From NCBI GenBank assembly GCA_047634655.1, contig JBLIHY010000040.1:1-19656 (forward strand): DNA of 19,656 bases, read 5' to 3'. Source of the DNA: CANLBN01 sp047634655 (GTDB lineage: Bacteria > Pseudomonadota > Gammaproteobacteria > Pseudomonadales > Cellvibrionaceae). Positions within the stretch are counted from its first letter, which is position 1, and the number at the start of each line of letters is the position of its first letter. The position numbers and the translations under genes were made by a program. Shown here piece after piece: positions 7,652-16,479 of this stretch. The notes beneath the pieces are model-generated. The model was not told the DNA's origin. It did not search any database and worked only from the letters and a program-made list of their open reading frames with translations.

Positions 7652-8252
7652 AAAACGTTACGTCGTTGACTTTCCCAGGTACATGTCAGATTGCGAATGC
7701 AACTATCGCCGCTTGCGCCGACTCATGCCCGGGTGGCGGGAATCATCGAACTCATCCAATCGTATCGAACCCGGCAGTGATCGTCAGTGGCGATATCTAA
7801 TGGGTAATTCATCCCACGAGATGGCTACAGTGATTAGTGTGCAAGATTCGGCCAAATATACCACCACGGCCCGCATCGAAGTTTTTCTGCAGTTGCCAAA
7901 ACCCATGCCATGGGATAGAGCACATTCCACTGAATGTTCAAAAAAAAATCGCCGTGAGCCTAGTCAAACTGCTCTCGCTCACAGTCACTCGGACGACACT
8001 AAAACCGCTCCCCATCGCTACGTAATGTACTCTCTGGACATACACCTATACCACGATGCCGTGCTCGCTGAGGTTATTGCCTGGCAGAAACATCGAAGGT
8101 TTCAACCCAAGTATGAATACCCCAATATCCACATGCATCAACGCGACGAAAAGTCACAGATTAATCAGTTTTTGAGTGAATTGTTGGCATTCTGCCTGTC
8201 ACAAGGCCGCGTCAACCGACCCATAGCATCTATGGCAGGCGCCTCTTATTAG
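7638..8252 (+). CDS. yqiB: DUF1249 protein, YqiB family, with an internal insertion
   Basis: A 204-residue protein of unknown function. Both ends match E. coli YqiB (about 140 residues): KKRYVVDFPRYMSDCECNYR and LRRLMPGW at the N-terminus, and LDIHLYHDAVLAEV, YEYPN, MHQRDEKSQINQFL at the C-terminus. Between them is extra sequence: about 38 residues (about 88-128) rich in Ser, His, Arg and Pro and likely disordered, plus about 15 extra residues near position 35-60. The start at 7638 overlaps nudF by 14 bases and has GGAAG about 11 bases upstream; a second ATG follows directly. The reading frame is open throughout, so the insertion is not an obvious frameshift product. Placement between nudF and cpdA is the usual one for this family. 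Confidence 0.85.
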   Translation: MMPHKKRYVVDFPRYMSDCECNYRRLRRLMPGWRESSNSSNRIEPGSDRQWRYLMGNSSHEMATVISVQDSAKYTTTARIEVFLQLPKPMPWDRAHSTECSKKNRREPSQTALAHSHSDDTKTAPHRYVMYSLDIHLYHDAVLAEVIAWQKHRRFQPKYEYPNIHMHQRDEKSQINQFLSELLAFCLSQGRVNRPIASMAGASY

Positions 8253-8264
8253 GTTCATCTTTTG

Positions 8265-9044
8265 ATGATTAAACTGATCCACATTACCGACAGTCACCTG
8301 GGCGTCAATCCCGGCGATCCTCTTTTGGAGATGAATCCCGATGAAAGCTTGATGGATGTCGTGGCTCTTATCGGTCGCGAGCAATCGCAAATCGATTTGG
8401 TCTTGGTCACCGGTGACATTGCCAATGATGCCAGTCCATCAGCCTACCAACGCTTTCACTCGACAGTCTCGGATAATCTCATTGCATCCATGGCGTGGCT
8501 TCCAGGGAACCACGACGATGACCAGGTAATGGGAGGTATTACCTCACCGTCTAAGCATCAGCTCATTCACTATGATCGGTGGCTGATCATTATGCTCGAT
8601 TCCCATGTGCCGGGAGAAATACATGGGAATTTTTCACAATCGGAACTCGATTACTTGTCCACGGTACTAAATAACAACAGCGAAAAGTACGTTCTGATTG
8701 CGTTTCATCATCAACCCGTACCCGTTGGCTCTCACTGGATGGACCGTTATATCATTCGCAATACCACGGTTTTCTGGGAACTGATAAACGCGCACGAAAA
8801 AGTGCGTTGTGTCATCTGGGGGCACATACATCAGGAATACGATAAACAGGAAAATAACGTGAGATTATTATCGACTCCATCTACTTGTATTCAATTTTCT
8901 CTAAATCAAGTAAGTTTCAAAATCTCAGCGGAAATGCCTGGATATCGCTGGTTAGAGCTGCACGATGACGGCAAAATTAAAACCGCTGTAAGCCGGGTTC
9001 CCGAGAAAAACTACGGTATTGATTTCAGCTCGACGGGTTATTGA
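8265..9044 (+). CDS. cpdA: 3',5'-cyclic AMP phosphodiesterase
   Basis: Encodes 259 residues with every metallophosphoesterase motif in order: ITDSHL (Asp9, His11), VTGDIAND (Asp51), LPGNHDD (Asn82, His83), AFHHQPVPVGS (His148/149), and WGHIHQ (His187, His189). The dimetal centre hydrolyses cAMP to AMP, lowering the signal for CRP/Vfr-type regulators. Length and the QPVPVGSHWMD stretch are as in E. coli CpdA. The ATG at 8265 is preferred over the TTG one codon earlier; AGG lies about 12 bases upstream. The gene starts 12 bases after yqiB and sits in its usual cluster. Vfr/cAMP control of type IV pili in Pseudomonas offers a possible functional link with pilT and pilU further along, though they are not in the same operon. 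Confidence 0.95.
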   Translation: MIKLIHITDSHLGVNPGDPLLEMNPDESLMDVVALIGREQSQIDLVLVTGDIANDASPSAYQRFHSTVSDNLIASMAWLPGNHDDDQVMGGITSPSKHQLIHYDRWLIIMLDSHVPGEIHGNFSQSELDYLSTVLNNNSEKYVLIAFHHQPVPVGSHWMDRYIIRNTTVFWELINAHEKVRCVIWGHIHQEYDKQENNVRLLSTPSTCIQFSLNQVSFKISAEMPGYRWLELHDDGKIKTAVSRVPEKNYGIDFSSTGY

Positions 9045-9095
9045 ATTCACTCTCGTCAACTCGCGCGCACTTCACTTCACCCAATTGTTGACTCT

Positions 9096-9668
9096 ATGGC
9101 CAGCCTGCTCTATCTCCACGGCTTTTTAAGTTCGCCGCTATCCTACAAGGCTCGACAGGTAAAAAGTTGGTTGGCGCAACACCGACCAACTATCCACTAC
9201 CACTGTCCGTTACTCACCCCCTACCCAGAAGAATGCGCCACGTTGCTAAGCCAGCAGATAGCGACTCTCGAAAGCCCGGTGGGCGTTATTGGCAGTTCTA
9301 TGGGAGGGTTTTGGGCAACCTGGCTGGTAGAGCATTTTGGACTTAAAGCCGTGTTAATTAATCCCGCGGTATCAGTTCTCGAACTGACACCGGCATATGT
9401 CAACCGCACGGTAAGCAATTATCACCTGCCGCAGAATTACTACCTTGAACCCGTTCATCTACAACAGTTAAAGCGCTACATCACAGCGAAACCCCAGAGG
9501 TTACAAAACTACTGGCTACTCTTGCAGACGGGAGACGAAACCCTGGATTACCGTCTTGCCGTTGAAAAATATCAGGGCTGTCGTCAAACTGTGGAGATAG
9601 GTGGTAATCATGCTTTTCAGCATCTCGAACGCCATCTGGATGCCACCATACGTTTTTTATTCGAGTAA
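9096..9668 (+). CDS. yqiA: YqiA/YcfP-type alpha/beta-hydrolase (esterase)
   Basis: A 190-residue alpha/beta-hydrolase of the UPF0227 family. It opens with LLYLHGFLSSPLSYKA, carries the nucleophile elbow VIGSSMGGFWA (Ser68), the TGDETLDY segment with the probable Asp (Asp147 or Asp151) and GGNHAFQ with His172. E. coli YqiA shows esterase activity on short acyl esters in vitro; the natural substrate is unknown. The ATG at 9096 places LLYLHGF directly at the N-terminus as in the family; no strong ribosome site is seen. It lies 51 bases after cpdA and 10 bases before parE, the common gammaproteobacterial order, and is probably co-transcribed with both. Confidence 0.93.
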   Translation: MASLLYLHGFLSSPLSYKARQVKSWLAQHRPTIHYHCPLLTPYPEECATLLSQQIATLESPVGVIGSSMGGFWATWLVEHFGLKAVLINPAVSVLELTPAYVNRTVSNYHLPQNYYLEPVHLQQLKRYITAKPQRLQNYWLLLQTGDETLDYRLAVEKYQGCRQTVEIGGNHAFQHLERHLDATIRFLFE

Positions 9669-9678
9669 TATCCCGCCC

Positions 9679-11565
9679 ATGAGCCAATACACCGCAGAAG
9701 ATATCGAAGTCTTAACCGGTCTCGACCCGGTCAGAAAACGCCCGGGAATGTATACCGAAACGACTCGACCCAACCACTTAGCTCAGGAAGTCATCGATAA
9801 TAGCGTCGATGAAGCACTGGCCGGATACGCCACTACGATCGAAGTGGCCCTGCACAAAGATCAATCGCTAACGGTCGTCGATGATGGGCGGGGCATGCCG
9901 GTGGATTTACACCCGGAGCAAAAGAAACCCGGAGTTGAAGTAATCTTGTCGACCTTGCATGCAGGCGGAAAATTTTCTAATAAAAATTACCAGTTTTCCG
10001 GGGGGCTTCACGGTGTTGGCGTCAGCGTGGTTAACGCACTTTCCAAAGCGTTGACGGTGACTATTAAGCGCAATGGCTTGGTTCACGATATCGCCTTTGC
10101 CCACGGTGAACTCAAGCAGAAATTACGCCAAATTGATCACTGTGGTAAGCGCAACACCGGTACCAGTCTGCACTTTTTGCCAGACCCCGCTTACTTCGAT
10201 TCGCCAAAATTTTCGGTATCCCGCTTGCGCCACGTACTGCGCGCCAAAGCCGTGCTCTGTCCTCGCCTGAAAGTAATTTTTAAAGACGAAAATACCCAGG
10301 AAGTTGACGAGTGGTACTTCGAAGATGGTCTAAAAGATTATTTAACAGCGGCTACCCGCGGCTGGCAAACATTACCCTCCGAGCCATTTATCGGCAGTAT
10401 GGCGACGGCAACCGAGGCCGTCGATTGGGCCGTGCAATGGCTACCAGAAGGTGGGGAACTGACTCAGGAGTCCTACGTAAACCTGATCCCAACGACTCAG
10501 GGTGGGACTCACGTCAATGGTCTGCGAACCGGATTATTGGATGCCGTGCGCGAGTATTGCGACTTCCGACGTTTGCTTCCCCGCGGCATTAAGTTAGCGC
10601 CCGACGATGTTTGGCTCAATTGTTGTTATGCCTTGAGTTTTAAAATGAGCGATCCACAGTTTTCCGGTCAAACGAAGGAGCGTTTATCCTCCCGCGAGGC
10701 TGCGGCTTTAGTCTCCGGTATTATCAAAGACGCCTTGAGCTTGTGGTTAAGTCAACATACGACCGAAGGCGACGCAATTGCTGACTTCTGTATCAACAAT
10801 GCTCAAAAGCGAGTCAAATCCAGCAAGAAAATTGCTCGTAAAAGAATCACTCAAGGTCCGGCATTACCGGGGAAATTAGCCGATTGTTCCAGTGCCGATC
10901 CCAGTCGTTCGGAATTATTTCTGGTAGAAGGAGACTCTGCCGGGGGTTCTGCCAAACAAGCGAGAAATCGCGAATTTCAAGCGATCATGCCCCTGCGCGG
11001 CAAAATTCTTAATACTTGGGAAACGGACAGCAGCGAAATTCTTAGCAGTCAGGAAGTCCACGATATTGCCGTCGCCCTGGGAATTGACCCTGCCGTCGAT
11101 AACCTGGAAAAACTTCGGTACCACAAAGTCTGTATTCTCGCGGATGCGGATTCTGATGGTCTGCACATTGCCACTTTGCTCTGCGCCTTATTCTTCCGTC
11201 ATTTTCCCGCATTGGTAAAAGGTGGGCACATCTTTGTGGCAATGCCCCCACTCTATCGCATCGACATCGGCAACAACATCTACTACGCACTGGATCAAAG
11301 CGAAAAGCAGAGTATTCTGGATCGCATTGCGGCGGAAAAGAAAAAAGGGACAGTTAATATTCAGCGTTTTAAAGGCCTGGGCGAGATGAATCCCATACAG
11401 CTTCGGGAAACCACGATGGCCCCGGATACCCGCCGCCTAATGCAACTAACTCTCGAGACCGATGACGATACTCATCAAACTTTCGATATGCTACTTGCAA
11501 AAAAACGCTCGGCAGACCGCCGGGTTTGGCTAGAGAAATACGGAAATCTAGCGGATATTACCTAG
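9679..11565 (+). CDS. parE: DNA topoisomerase IV subunit B
   Basis: Encodes 628 residues (E. coli ParE 630), the ATPase and TOPRIM subunit of topoisomerase IV, which with ParC decatenates daughter chromosomes. Seen in order: GHKL ATPase motifs (QEVIDNSVDEALAG; DDGRGMPVD; LHAGGKFSNKNYQFSGGLHG, the ATP lid), the transducer region with QTKERLSS, TOPRIM EGDSAGG starting at residue 417 and ILADADSDGLHI around 489, and the C-terminal RFKGLGEMNP. The start at 9679 gives MSQYTAEDIEVLTGLDPVR, matching the family; upstream in-frame codons overlap yqiA and are not needed. It ends the nudF-parE block, 65 bases before a strong terminator. No parC is nearby, unlike species with parEC operons. Confidence 0.98.
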   Translation: MSQYTAEDIEVLTGLDPVRKRPGMYTETTRPNHLAQEVIDNSVDEALAGYATTIEVALHKDQSLTVVDDGRGMPVDLHPEQKKPGVEVILSTLHAGGKFSNKNYQFSGGLHGVGVSVVNALSKALTVTIKRNGLVHDIAFAHGELKQKLRQIDHCGKRNTGTSLHFLPDPAYFDSPKFSVSRLRHVLRAKAVLCPRLKVIFKDENTQEVDEWYFEDGLKDYLTAATRGWQTLPSEPFIGSMATATEAVDWAVQWLPEGGELTQESYVNLIPTTQGGTHVNGLRTGLLDAVREYCDFRRLLPRGIKLAPDDVWLNCCYALSFKMSDPQFSGQTKERLSSREAAALVSGIIKDALSLWLSQHTTEGDAIADFCINNAQKRVKSSKKIARKRITQGPALPGKLADCSSADPSRSELFLVEGDSAGGSAKQARNREFQAIMPLRGKILNTWETDSSEILSSQEVHDIAVALGIDPAVDNLEKLRYHKVCILADADSDGLHIATLLCALFFRHFPALVKGGHIFVAMPPLYRIDIGNNIYYALDQSEKQSILDRIAAEKKKGTVNIQRFKGLGEMNPIQLRETTMAPDTRRLMQLTLETDDDTHQTFDMLLAKKRSADRRVWLEKYGNLADIT

Positions 11566-11630
11566 AGAGTCGATCGAGTGCGGATAACGATCTCTACGTA
11601 GAAATTTTATTGAATTATTTTTGTTTGTTT

Positions 11631-11671
11631 GAAGCAGCGTAAAAAAGCCAGTAGGTTTTTTACGCTGCTTC
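11631..11671. terminator. Bidirectional terminator between parE and argA
   Basis: GAAGCAGCGTAAAAAA (11631-11646) and TTTTTTACGCTGCTTC (11656-11671) form a perfect 16-bp stem with a 9-base loop. The A and T runs at the top of the stem, together with flanking T-rich sequence on the plus strand (ATTTTTT at 11676 on) and A-rich sequence on the minus strand, let it end transcripts from either side. It lies between convergent parE and argA. Confidence 0.85.
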
Positions 11672-11738
11672 CAGTATTTTTTCCGAGATTTAATATTGCC
11701 AACGATGAGAAATATTCATTCTGAGAAATCTTTCGCCA

Positions 11739-13037
11739 CTAGAGTGACTTAACAAAAATTTTTGAGTTGCGCTGGTAGTTATAGAGGAGTCTTCGCTGTT
11801 GCGGGAGAATTTCCAGGGAGGAAGGCTGAAAGCCCTGTTCTAAGAACCAATGCTCGGTTTGAGTCGTCAGGACAAAAAGCTGTTTCACTTTTAGTTTTTG
11901 CGCTTGTTTTTCAATATGCGCCAGCAATTTGGCGGCCCGGCCGTGTTTTTGATATTCGCGATGTGTCGCCACGCAAGCCAACTCACCGGCATTTTGCTGG
12001 ATGAAGGGAAACAGAGCCGCACAACAAACCACTGTGCCATCAATTTCCATAACGGTAAAATTCTCCATTTCCTGCTCTAAAAGTTCGCGGGAGCGCTTGA
12101 CCAGAATTCCCTGTTCCTCAAGCGGGGCAATTAACTGAAGGATGCCGCCGATATCGTCGATGCGAGCACGTCGAATTAATTCGTAACTGTCGCGGTGCAC
12201 CATGGTGCCAAAGCCATCGCGAGTGAACAATTCTTTGATAAGCGCGCCATCGTCCCGATAACTAATAATTTGTGCGCGATTCACTCCTCGGTCACAGGCC
12301 CGGTAGCAAGCCTTCAAGGAAAAATGACCATCGCTGTTTTCTTTACGCAGCAGTAATTTTTCGCATTGCAGTAGATTGAGCTGCTTTTTTAATTGGCCCT
12401 GATCGTCCAGAACACCATTGTTTTTGGTAAAAGCAATAAGCTTATCCGCTTCCAGGGCAACGGCGATTTCAGTGGCAACTTCGGTATAAGTCAGATTGAA
12501 AATTTCTCCGGTAAGCGAATAACCAATGGGAGAAATCAGGGCGATACTACCGTTGAACAGCATTTCTTCCAAACCGAAGGCATCAATTTTTCGCACCTTG
12601 CCGGTGTAGCATAAATCCAGACCATCCACTACGCCATGGGGCATTGCAGTGACCACATTGCCACTGCGCATTTGAATGTTGGCGTTGTGCATGGGGGAAT
12701 TGGGCAGCCCCGTGGAAAAGGCCGCCTCAATAACAAAGCGTACGGCACCAATTACCGGGACGATATGATTCATAACTTCCCTGTCACTGATGCGCATCCC
12801 TCGATGAACCTTGGTTTGAATATCGCGGGCTTGCAAGGCTTCTTCAATTTGCTGGCGAGCCCCGTGAACCAAGATAATTCGCGCGCCCAGATGATTGAGC
12901 AAGGCCATATCGTGAACGATATTGGCAAAATTGCTATGGCTGACAGCCGCACCTGGCATCATCACGACGAAAGTCTTGTTGCGGTAAGTCTTGATATAGG
13001 GAGATGTTTGCCTAAAGGAGGCGACGTGATCAGTCAT
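11739..13037 (-). CDS. argA: Amino-acid N-acetyltransferase (N-acetylglutamate synthase)
   Basis: A 432-residue protein (E. coli ArgA 443) that acetylates glutamate from acetyl-CoA, the first step of arginine synthesis. The N-terminal two thirds is the amino-acid-kinase-like domain, opening FRQTSPYIKTYRNKTFVVMM, with LGARIILVHGARQQI and GYSLTGEIFNLTYTEVAT, which in this family binds arginine for feedback inhibition. The C-terminal GNAT domain shows RARIDDIGGILQLIAPLEEQ, GELACVATHREYQKHGRAAK (acetyl-CoA loop), LFVLTTQTEHWFLEQGFQP and the ending LYNYQRNSKIFVKSL. The ATG at 13037 is chosen because MTDHVASFRQTSPYI fits the family; an ATG 81 bases upstream is in frame but would add an atypical extension. 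It follows pilU on the minus strand after 185 bases, enough for its own promoter, and converges with parE. Confidence 0.96.
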   Translation of the reverse strand: MTDHVASFRQTSPYIKTYRNKTFVVMMPGAAVSHSNFANIVHDMALLNHLGARIILVHGARQQIEEALQARDIQTKVHRGMRISDREVMNHIVPVIGAVRFVIEAAFSTGLPNSPMHNANIQMRSGNVVTAMPHGVVDGLDLCYTGKVRKIDAFGLEEMLFNGSIALISPIGYSLTGEIFNLTYTEVATEIAVALEADKLIAFTKNNGVLDDQGQLKKQLNLLQCEKLLLRKENSDGHFSLKACYRACDRGVNRAQIISYRDDGALIKELFTRDGFGTMVHRDSYELIRRARIDDIGGILQLIAPLEEQGILVKRSRELLEQEMENFTVMEIDGTVVCCAALFPFIQQNAGELACVATHREYQKHGRAAKLLAHIEKQAQKLKVKQLFVLTTQTEHWFLEQGFQPSSLEILPQQRRLLYNYQRNSKIFVKSL

Positions 13038-13222
13038 TTTTCCAAAAAAAGCCCTGCGCTGAAGCGTTATAAGCAAATTAAACCATAGGAAGTTCGGTGC
13101 CACCGCATCGGTTTTCAACGAGTAATGCAGCCATTTTCGATCGAATTTAACGAGCGTGCCTTGATCGGGCGCATTTGTTTAGCGATTGCCAACCTTGGAG
13201 TGTACTGGTAGCAGATTAATGT

Positions 13223-14365
13223 TTAGAAATAATTGCTCTTGCCTTTATCGTCTTCTTCCATTTGCAACTCATCCGCCGCATGGGAGAGATGTTCTGCGTC
13301 GGATTCCGAAGCCAATTTAATCAAGAGGCGGAGATCATTTGCAGAATCTGCGTGAGACAGTGCATCCTCATAAGTTATCTCGCCGGAATCGTAAAGTTCA
13401 TACAGTGCCTGATCAAAAGTTTGCATCCCTAATTCTTGGGAGTTTTTCATAAGTTCCTTTAAGTCACTGACTGCACCCTTGCGAATTAAATCTGTTGCCA
13501 GAGGCGTATTCAGTAAAATTTCCAAACAAGCTCGGCGGCTTTTACCATCGGGTGTAGGAATTAATTGTTGTGCGACGATGGCTTTGAGGTTCAACGATAA
13601 ATCCATCCACAACTGCTGCTGACTTTCAGGGGGAAAGAAATGCATAATACGATCCAGTGCCTGGTTGGCGTTATTGGCGTGCAGAGTACATAGGCATAAG
13701 TGTCCGGTCTCCGCAAACGCAATCGCGTGTTCCATGGTTTTACGAGTCCGCACCTCGCCAATCAAGATCACATCGGGTGCCTGTCGCAGGGTGTTTTTCA
13801 GGGCGACGTCAAAGGACTCCGTATCGAGGCCCACTTCTCGTTGGGTAACAATACAACCTTGGTGTTTGTGAATAAATTCAATAGGATCTTCGATAGAAAT
13901 AATGTGACCCCTGCTGTTGCGGTTACGGTGGCCGATCATTGCCGCCAGCGACGTGGATTTCCCGGCGCCGGTGGCCCCCACGAAGATAATAAGGCCACGT
14001 TTAGTCATCGCTAACTGTTTGGTGATTTCCGGCAAACCCAAGTCATCTACGTTGGGAATTTCAGTTTCGATACGCCGTAAAACCATACCTACCCAGCCGC
14101 GTTGAAAAAAAGCACTGGCTCGGAAGCGGCCAATGTGACGAGCGCTGATAGCGAAGTTCAGTTCCTTTTTTTCGCGAAATTCCTCGCATTGTTCATCTCC
14201 CATCACTCCCAAAACCAGCTCGCGGGTCTTTTCAGCACTGAGCGCTTTGGTCGATAAGGGTACTACCTTGCCGTGAACTTTGACGGAGGGAGGAACACCT
14301 GCTGTTATGAAAAGGTCCGACGCTCCGCGGTCGACCATAGCCTTCAATAACTGTTCAAATTCCAT
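13223..14365 (-). CDS. pilU: Type IV pilus retraction ATPase, PilU
   Basis: A 380-residue secretion-type ATPase that assists pilus retraction together with PilT. Features: N-terminal GASDLFITAGVPPSVKVHGK, Walker A GATGAGKST (residues 130-138), Asp box IISIEDPIEFIHKH, Walker B VILIGEVRT (Glu204), and His box TGHLCLCTLHANNANQ. The long acidic C-terminal tail (from about residue 345, ending DDKGKSNYF) and the Cys-Leu-Cys His box distinguish it from PilT. The ATG at 14365 has TAAGG about 10 bases upstream. It follows pilT by 42 bases, the normal pilTU arrangement, so both are probably one transcript. PilU hexamers act at the inner-membrane base of the pilus and depend on PilT for function in studied species. 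Confidence 0.96.
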   Translation of the reverse strand: MEFEQLLKAMVDRGASDLFITAGVPPSVKVHGKVVPLSTKALSAEKTRELVLGVMGDEQCEEFREKKELNFAISARHIGRFRASAFFQRGWVGMVLRRIETEIPNVDDLGLPEITKQLAMTKRGLIIFVGATGAGKSTSLAAMIGHRNRNSRGHIISIEDPIEFIHKHQGCIVTQREVGLDTESFDVALKNTLRQAPDVILIGEVRTRKTMEHAIAFAETGHLCLCTLHANNANQALDRIMHFFPPESQQQLWMDLSLNLKAIVAQQLIPTPDGKSRRACLEILLNTPLATDLIRKGAVSDLKELMKNSQELGMQTFDQALYELYDSGEITYEDALSHADSANDLRLLIKLASESDAEHLSHAADELQMEEDDKGKSNYF

Positions 14366-14407
14366 AACGTTTACCTTAATTATTTGAGTAATTTATTCGA
14401 GTACTCA

Positions 14408-15442
14408 TTAGAAATTTTCCGGCGTCCTGGCTCTCTCTCTGGCAGTTTCACGGGTAATCACATGCCGAGCCACTAAATCACCAAGGCACTGATCCATAGT
14501 CTGCATACCAACGGCGCTACCGGTTTGAATGGAGGAATACATTTGCGCAACCTTATCCTCGCGAATCAAATTGCGAATGGCCGGCGTACCGCGCATGATT
14601 TCGTGAGCGGCCACCCGGCCACCGGAGGTACGCTTGAGTAAGTTCTGTGCAACCACTGCTTCCAGAGATTCCGCCAGCATGGAGCGAACCATACTTTTTT
14701 CTCCCGCGGGAAATACATCGATGATTCGGTCAACGGTTTTTGCAGCGGAAGTCGTATGTAGCGTACCCAGCACCAAGTGGCCAGTTTCGGCAGCGGTTAA
14801 CGCCAGGCGAATGGTTTCCAGATCGCGCATTTCTCCAACCAGAATAATATCTGGATCTTCGCGCATAGCTGAGCGCAAAGCCGCAGCAAAACTCTGAGTA
14901 TCTTTGTGGACTTCCCGCTGGTTGATCAGACATTTTTTACTCTCGTGGACGAACTCGATGGGATCTTCAACCGTGAGAATATGTTGGTATTTGGTATCGT
15001 TGAGGTAGTTCACCATCGCGGCTAGCGTGGTCGACTTGCCGGAACCGGTGGGACCGGTCACCAGCACCAGGCCGCGGGGAGCCGAGATAATATCGCGGAA
15101 TACCTGGCCCAAACCTAAGTCTTCCATAGTCAGCACTTCGGATGGAATAGTCCGAAAGACTGCCGCCGCTCCACGGTTCTGATTGAACGCATTAACTCGA
15201 AAGCGGGCAACTCCAGGGACTTCAAAAGAGAAATCCGTCTCCAGAAATTCCTCGTAATCCTTGCGCTGCCTGTCCGTCATAATATCGTAAATCAAGCCGT
15301 GGGCCTGCTTGTGATCGATAGCGGGGAGATTAATCCGTCGCATATCGCCATCGATACGTATGATAGGCGGCAGGCCACCGGAAATGTGTAAATCCGATGC
15401 CCCTTGTTTTACACTGAAAGCGAGTAACTCCGTAATATCCAT
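14408..15442 (-). CDS. pilT: Type IV pilus retraction ATPase, PilT
   Basis: A 344-residue hexameric ATPase that powers depolymerisation of type IV pili and so twitching motility and DNA uptake. Motifs in order: GASDLHISGGLPPIIRIDGD at the N-terminus, Walker A GPTGSGKST (130-138), Asp box LTVEDPIEFVHESKK, Walker B DIILVGEMRD (Glu204), His box TGHLVLGTLHTTSA (His222, His229) and the PilT-specific AIRNLIRE (288-295), needed for retraction in the family. The final ARTPENF resembles the Pseudomonas ending. No clear ribosome site precedes the ATG at 15442. It is divergent from yggS across 257 bases, the arrangement found in Pseudomonas, and is followed by pilU. Confidence 0.98.
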   Translation of the reverse strand: MDITELLAFSVKQGASDLHISGGLPPIIRIDGDMRRINLPAIDHKQAHGLIYDIMTDRQRKDYEEFLETDFSFEVPGVARFRVNAFNQNRGAAAVFRTIPSEVLTMEDLGLGQVFRDIISAPRGLVLVTGPTGSGKSTTLAAMVNYLNDTKYQHILTVEDPIEFVHESKKCLINQREVHKDTQSFAAALRSAMREDPDIILVGEMRDLETIRLALTAAETGHLVLGTLHTTSAAKTVDRIIDVFPAGEKSMVRSMLAESLEAVVAQNLLKRTSGGRVAAHEIMRGTPAIRNLIREDKVAQMYSSIQTGSAVGMQTMDQCLGDLVARHVITRETARERARTPENF

Positions 15443-15699
15443 AGCAGCATTTTTAAGTCATGTGGTGAGGTAGTGATTGCGAGACAGCCAACGTTTATCG
15501 CATCTTGTTCTCGCTCCTTACCTGCACACCTCAGGTGATAGGCAATAGAGGGCATACAGGAAATATTTATAGCGTATTTAAAATCTCGGAGTATTCTTTA
15601 CAAGAGTCTCGTTAGTAATAATATTAATAGCGAGTGATATTGAACCACTAGCGCCCACTAATAGGCAAATAGTGATTGATGTGTGAGACACATATTTTT
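15443..15699. promoter_or_regulatory. Divergent promoter region between pilT and yggS
   Basis: The region separates the divergent pilT and yggS. For yggS, TTTACA (15597-15602) with TAATAT (15619-15624), 16 bases apart, is a plausible sigma-70 pair. Close to the yggS start, ATGTGT and ACACAT (15679-15693, spacer GAG) form a short perfect inverted repeat, a possible operator or chance. No clear promoter for pilT could be fixed; a TATAAA on its strand is the best -10 candidate. Confidence 0.4.
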
Positions 15700-16422
15700 A
15701 TGAATCCGGATATTTATCAAAAATTACCGGAACGTTTGCAGAAAGTGCGTTCTGACATTATAAAAGCTGCCGAAGCATGTCGCCGTAATCCACAAGAAAT
15801 TACTCTGCTAGCGGTCAGTAAAACCAAGCCTGTAGAGGCGATTACCCGCGCTTATGACGAAGGTCAGCGGCACTTCGGGGAAAACTACTTGCAAGAAGCG
15901 CGGGAGAAACAGCAGGCATTGGCCTCACTGGATATTATCTGGCACTTCATCGGACCCATCCAATCCAATAAAACCCGCGAAATTGCCGAACACTTCGACT
16001 GGGTCCACAGCGTGGATCGTTTGAAAATTGCCAGGCGCTTAAATGACCAGCGACCTGCGCACCTACCGCCTTTAAATATTTGCGTTCAGGTTAATATCGA
16101 CCAAGAGGCCACCAAAGCCGGCATTACTCTAACAGAACTACCCGCGCTAGTGGCTGAGTTGACCTCCCTGCCGCGCCTGCGGCTGCGGGGGCTCATGGCA
16201 ATCCCCGAATTCAAGAACACTGTTGAAGAACAGTTATCCAGCTTTCAACCACTCGCTCAAGCCAAAGAACGCTTTCCGCAAATGGATACTTTGTCCATGG
16301 GGATGAGCGCTGATTTAACCGCCGCTATCGCCGCTGGCTCTACGCTCGTGAGAATCGGGACCGGTATTTTTGGCGAGAGGGCGGCGGCACGAGAAGAGAG
16401 CAAAAAAAAAATATCGCCATGA
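15700..16422 (+). CDS. yggS: PLP homeostasis protein, YggS/PROSC family
   Basis: A 240-residue pyridoxal-phosphate-binding barrel protein that helps control free PLP and amino-acid/keto-acid balance; no enzyme activity is established. The PLP lysine is in LLAVSKTKP (Lys41). Other signatures: GQRHFGENYLQEA, WHFIGPIQSNKTR, VHSVDRLKIA, LRLRGLMAIP, SMGMSADLTAAIAAGSTLVR and IGTGIFGER. The ATG at 15700 is chosen by comparison with the family N-terminus; an in-frame ATG at 15679 would add seven residues and lies in an inverted repeat. It leads the yggS-proC-yggT group, a conserved neighbourhood in which proline synthesis and PLP balance genes travel together. Confidence 0.95.
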   Translation: MNPDIYQKLPERLQKVRSDIIKAAEACRRNPQEITLLAVSKTKPVEAITRAYDEGQRHFGENYLQEAREKQQALASLDIIWHFIGPIQSNKTREIAEHFDWVHSVDRLKIARRLNDQRPAHLPPLNICVQVNIDQEATKAGITLTELPALVAELTSLPRLRLRGLMAIPEFKNTVEEQLSSFQPLAQAKERFPQMDTLSMGMSADLTAAIAAGSTLVRIGTGIFGERAAAREESKKKISP

Positions 16423-16479
16423 GCGCCGACACCACAACCTGCTTATAATTAAACACCTCAAATTAAACGAGCTCTCACT

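Noticed and set aside
9601..9678. Longer ParE start upstream of 9679
   Set aside because: The added residues overlap yqiA and are foreign to the ParE family; MSQYTAEDIEVLTG is the family start.
13038..13118. 27-residue N-terminal extension of ArgA
   Set aside because: Not found in the family as I know it; the ATG at 13037 gives the normal length.
15679..15693. ATGTGT-GAG-ACACAT as a CRP/Vfr site
   Set aside because: It does not fit the TGTGA-N6-TCACA layout of CRP-type operators.
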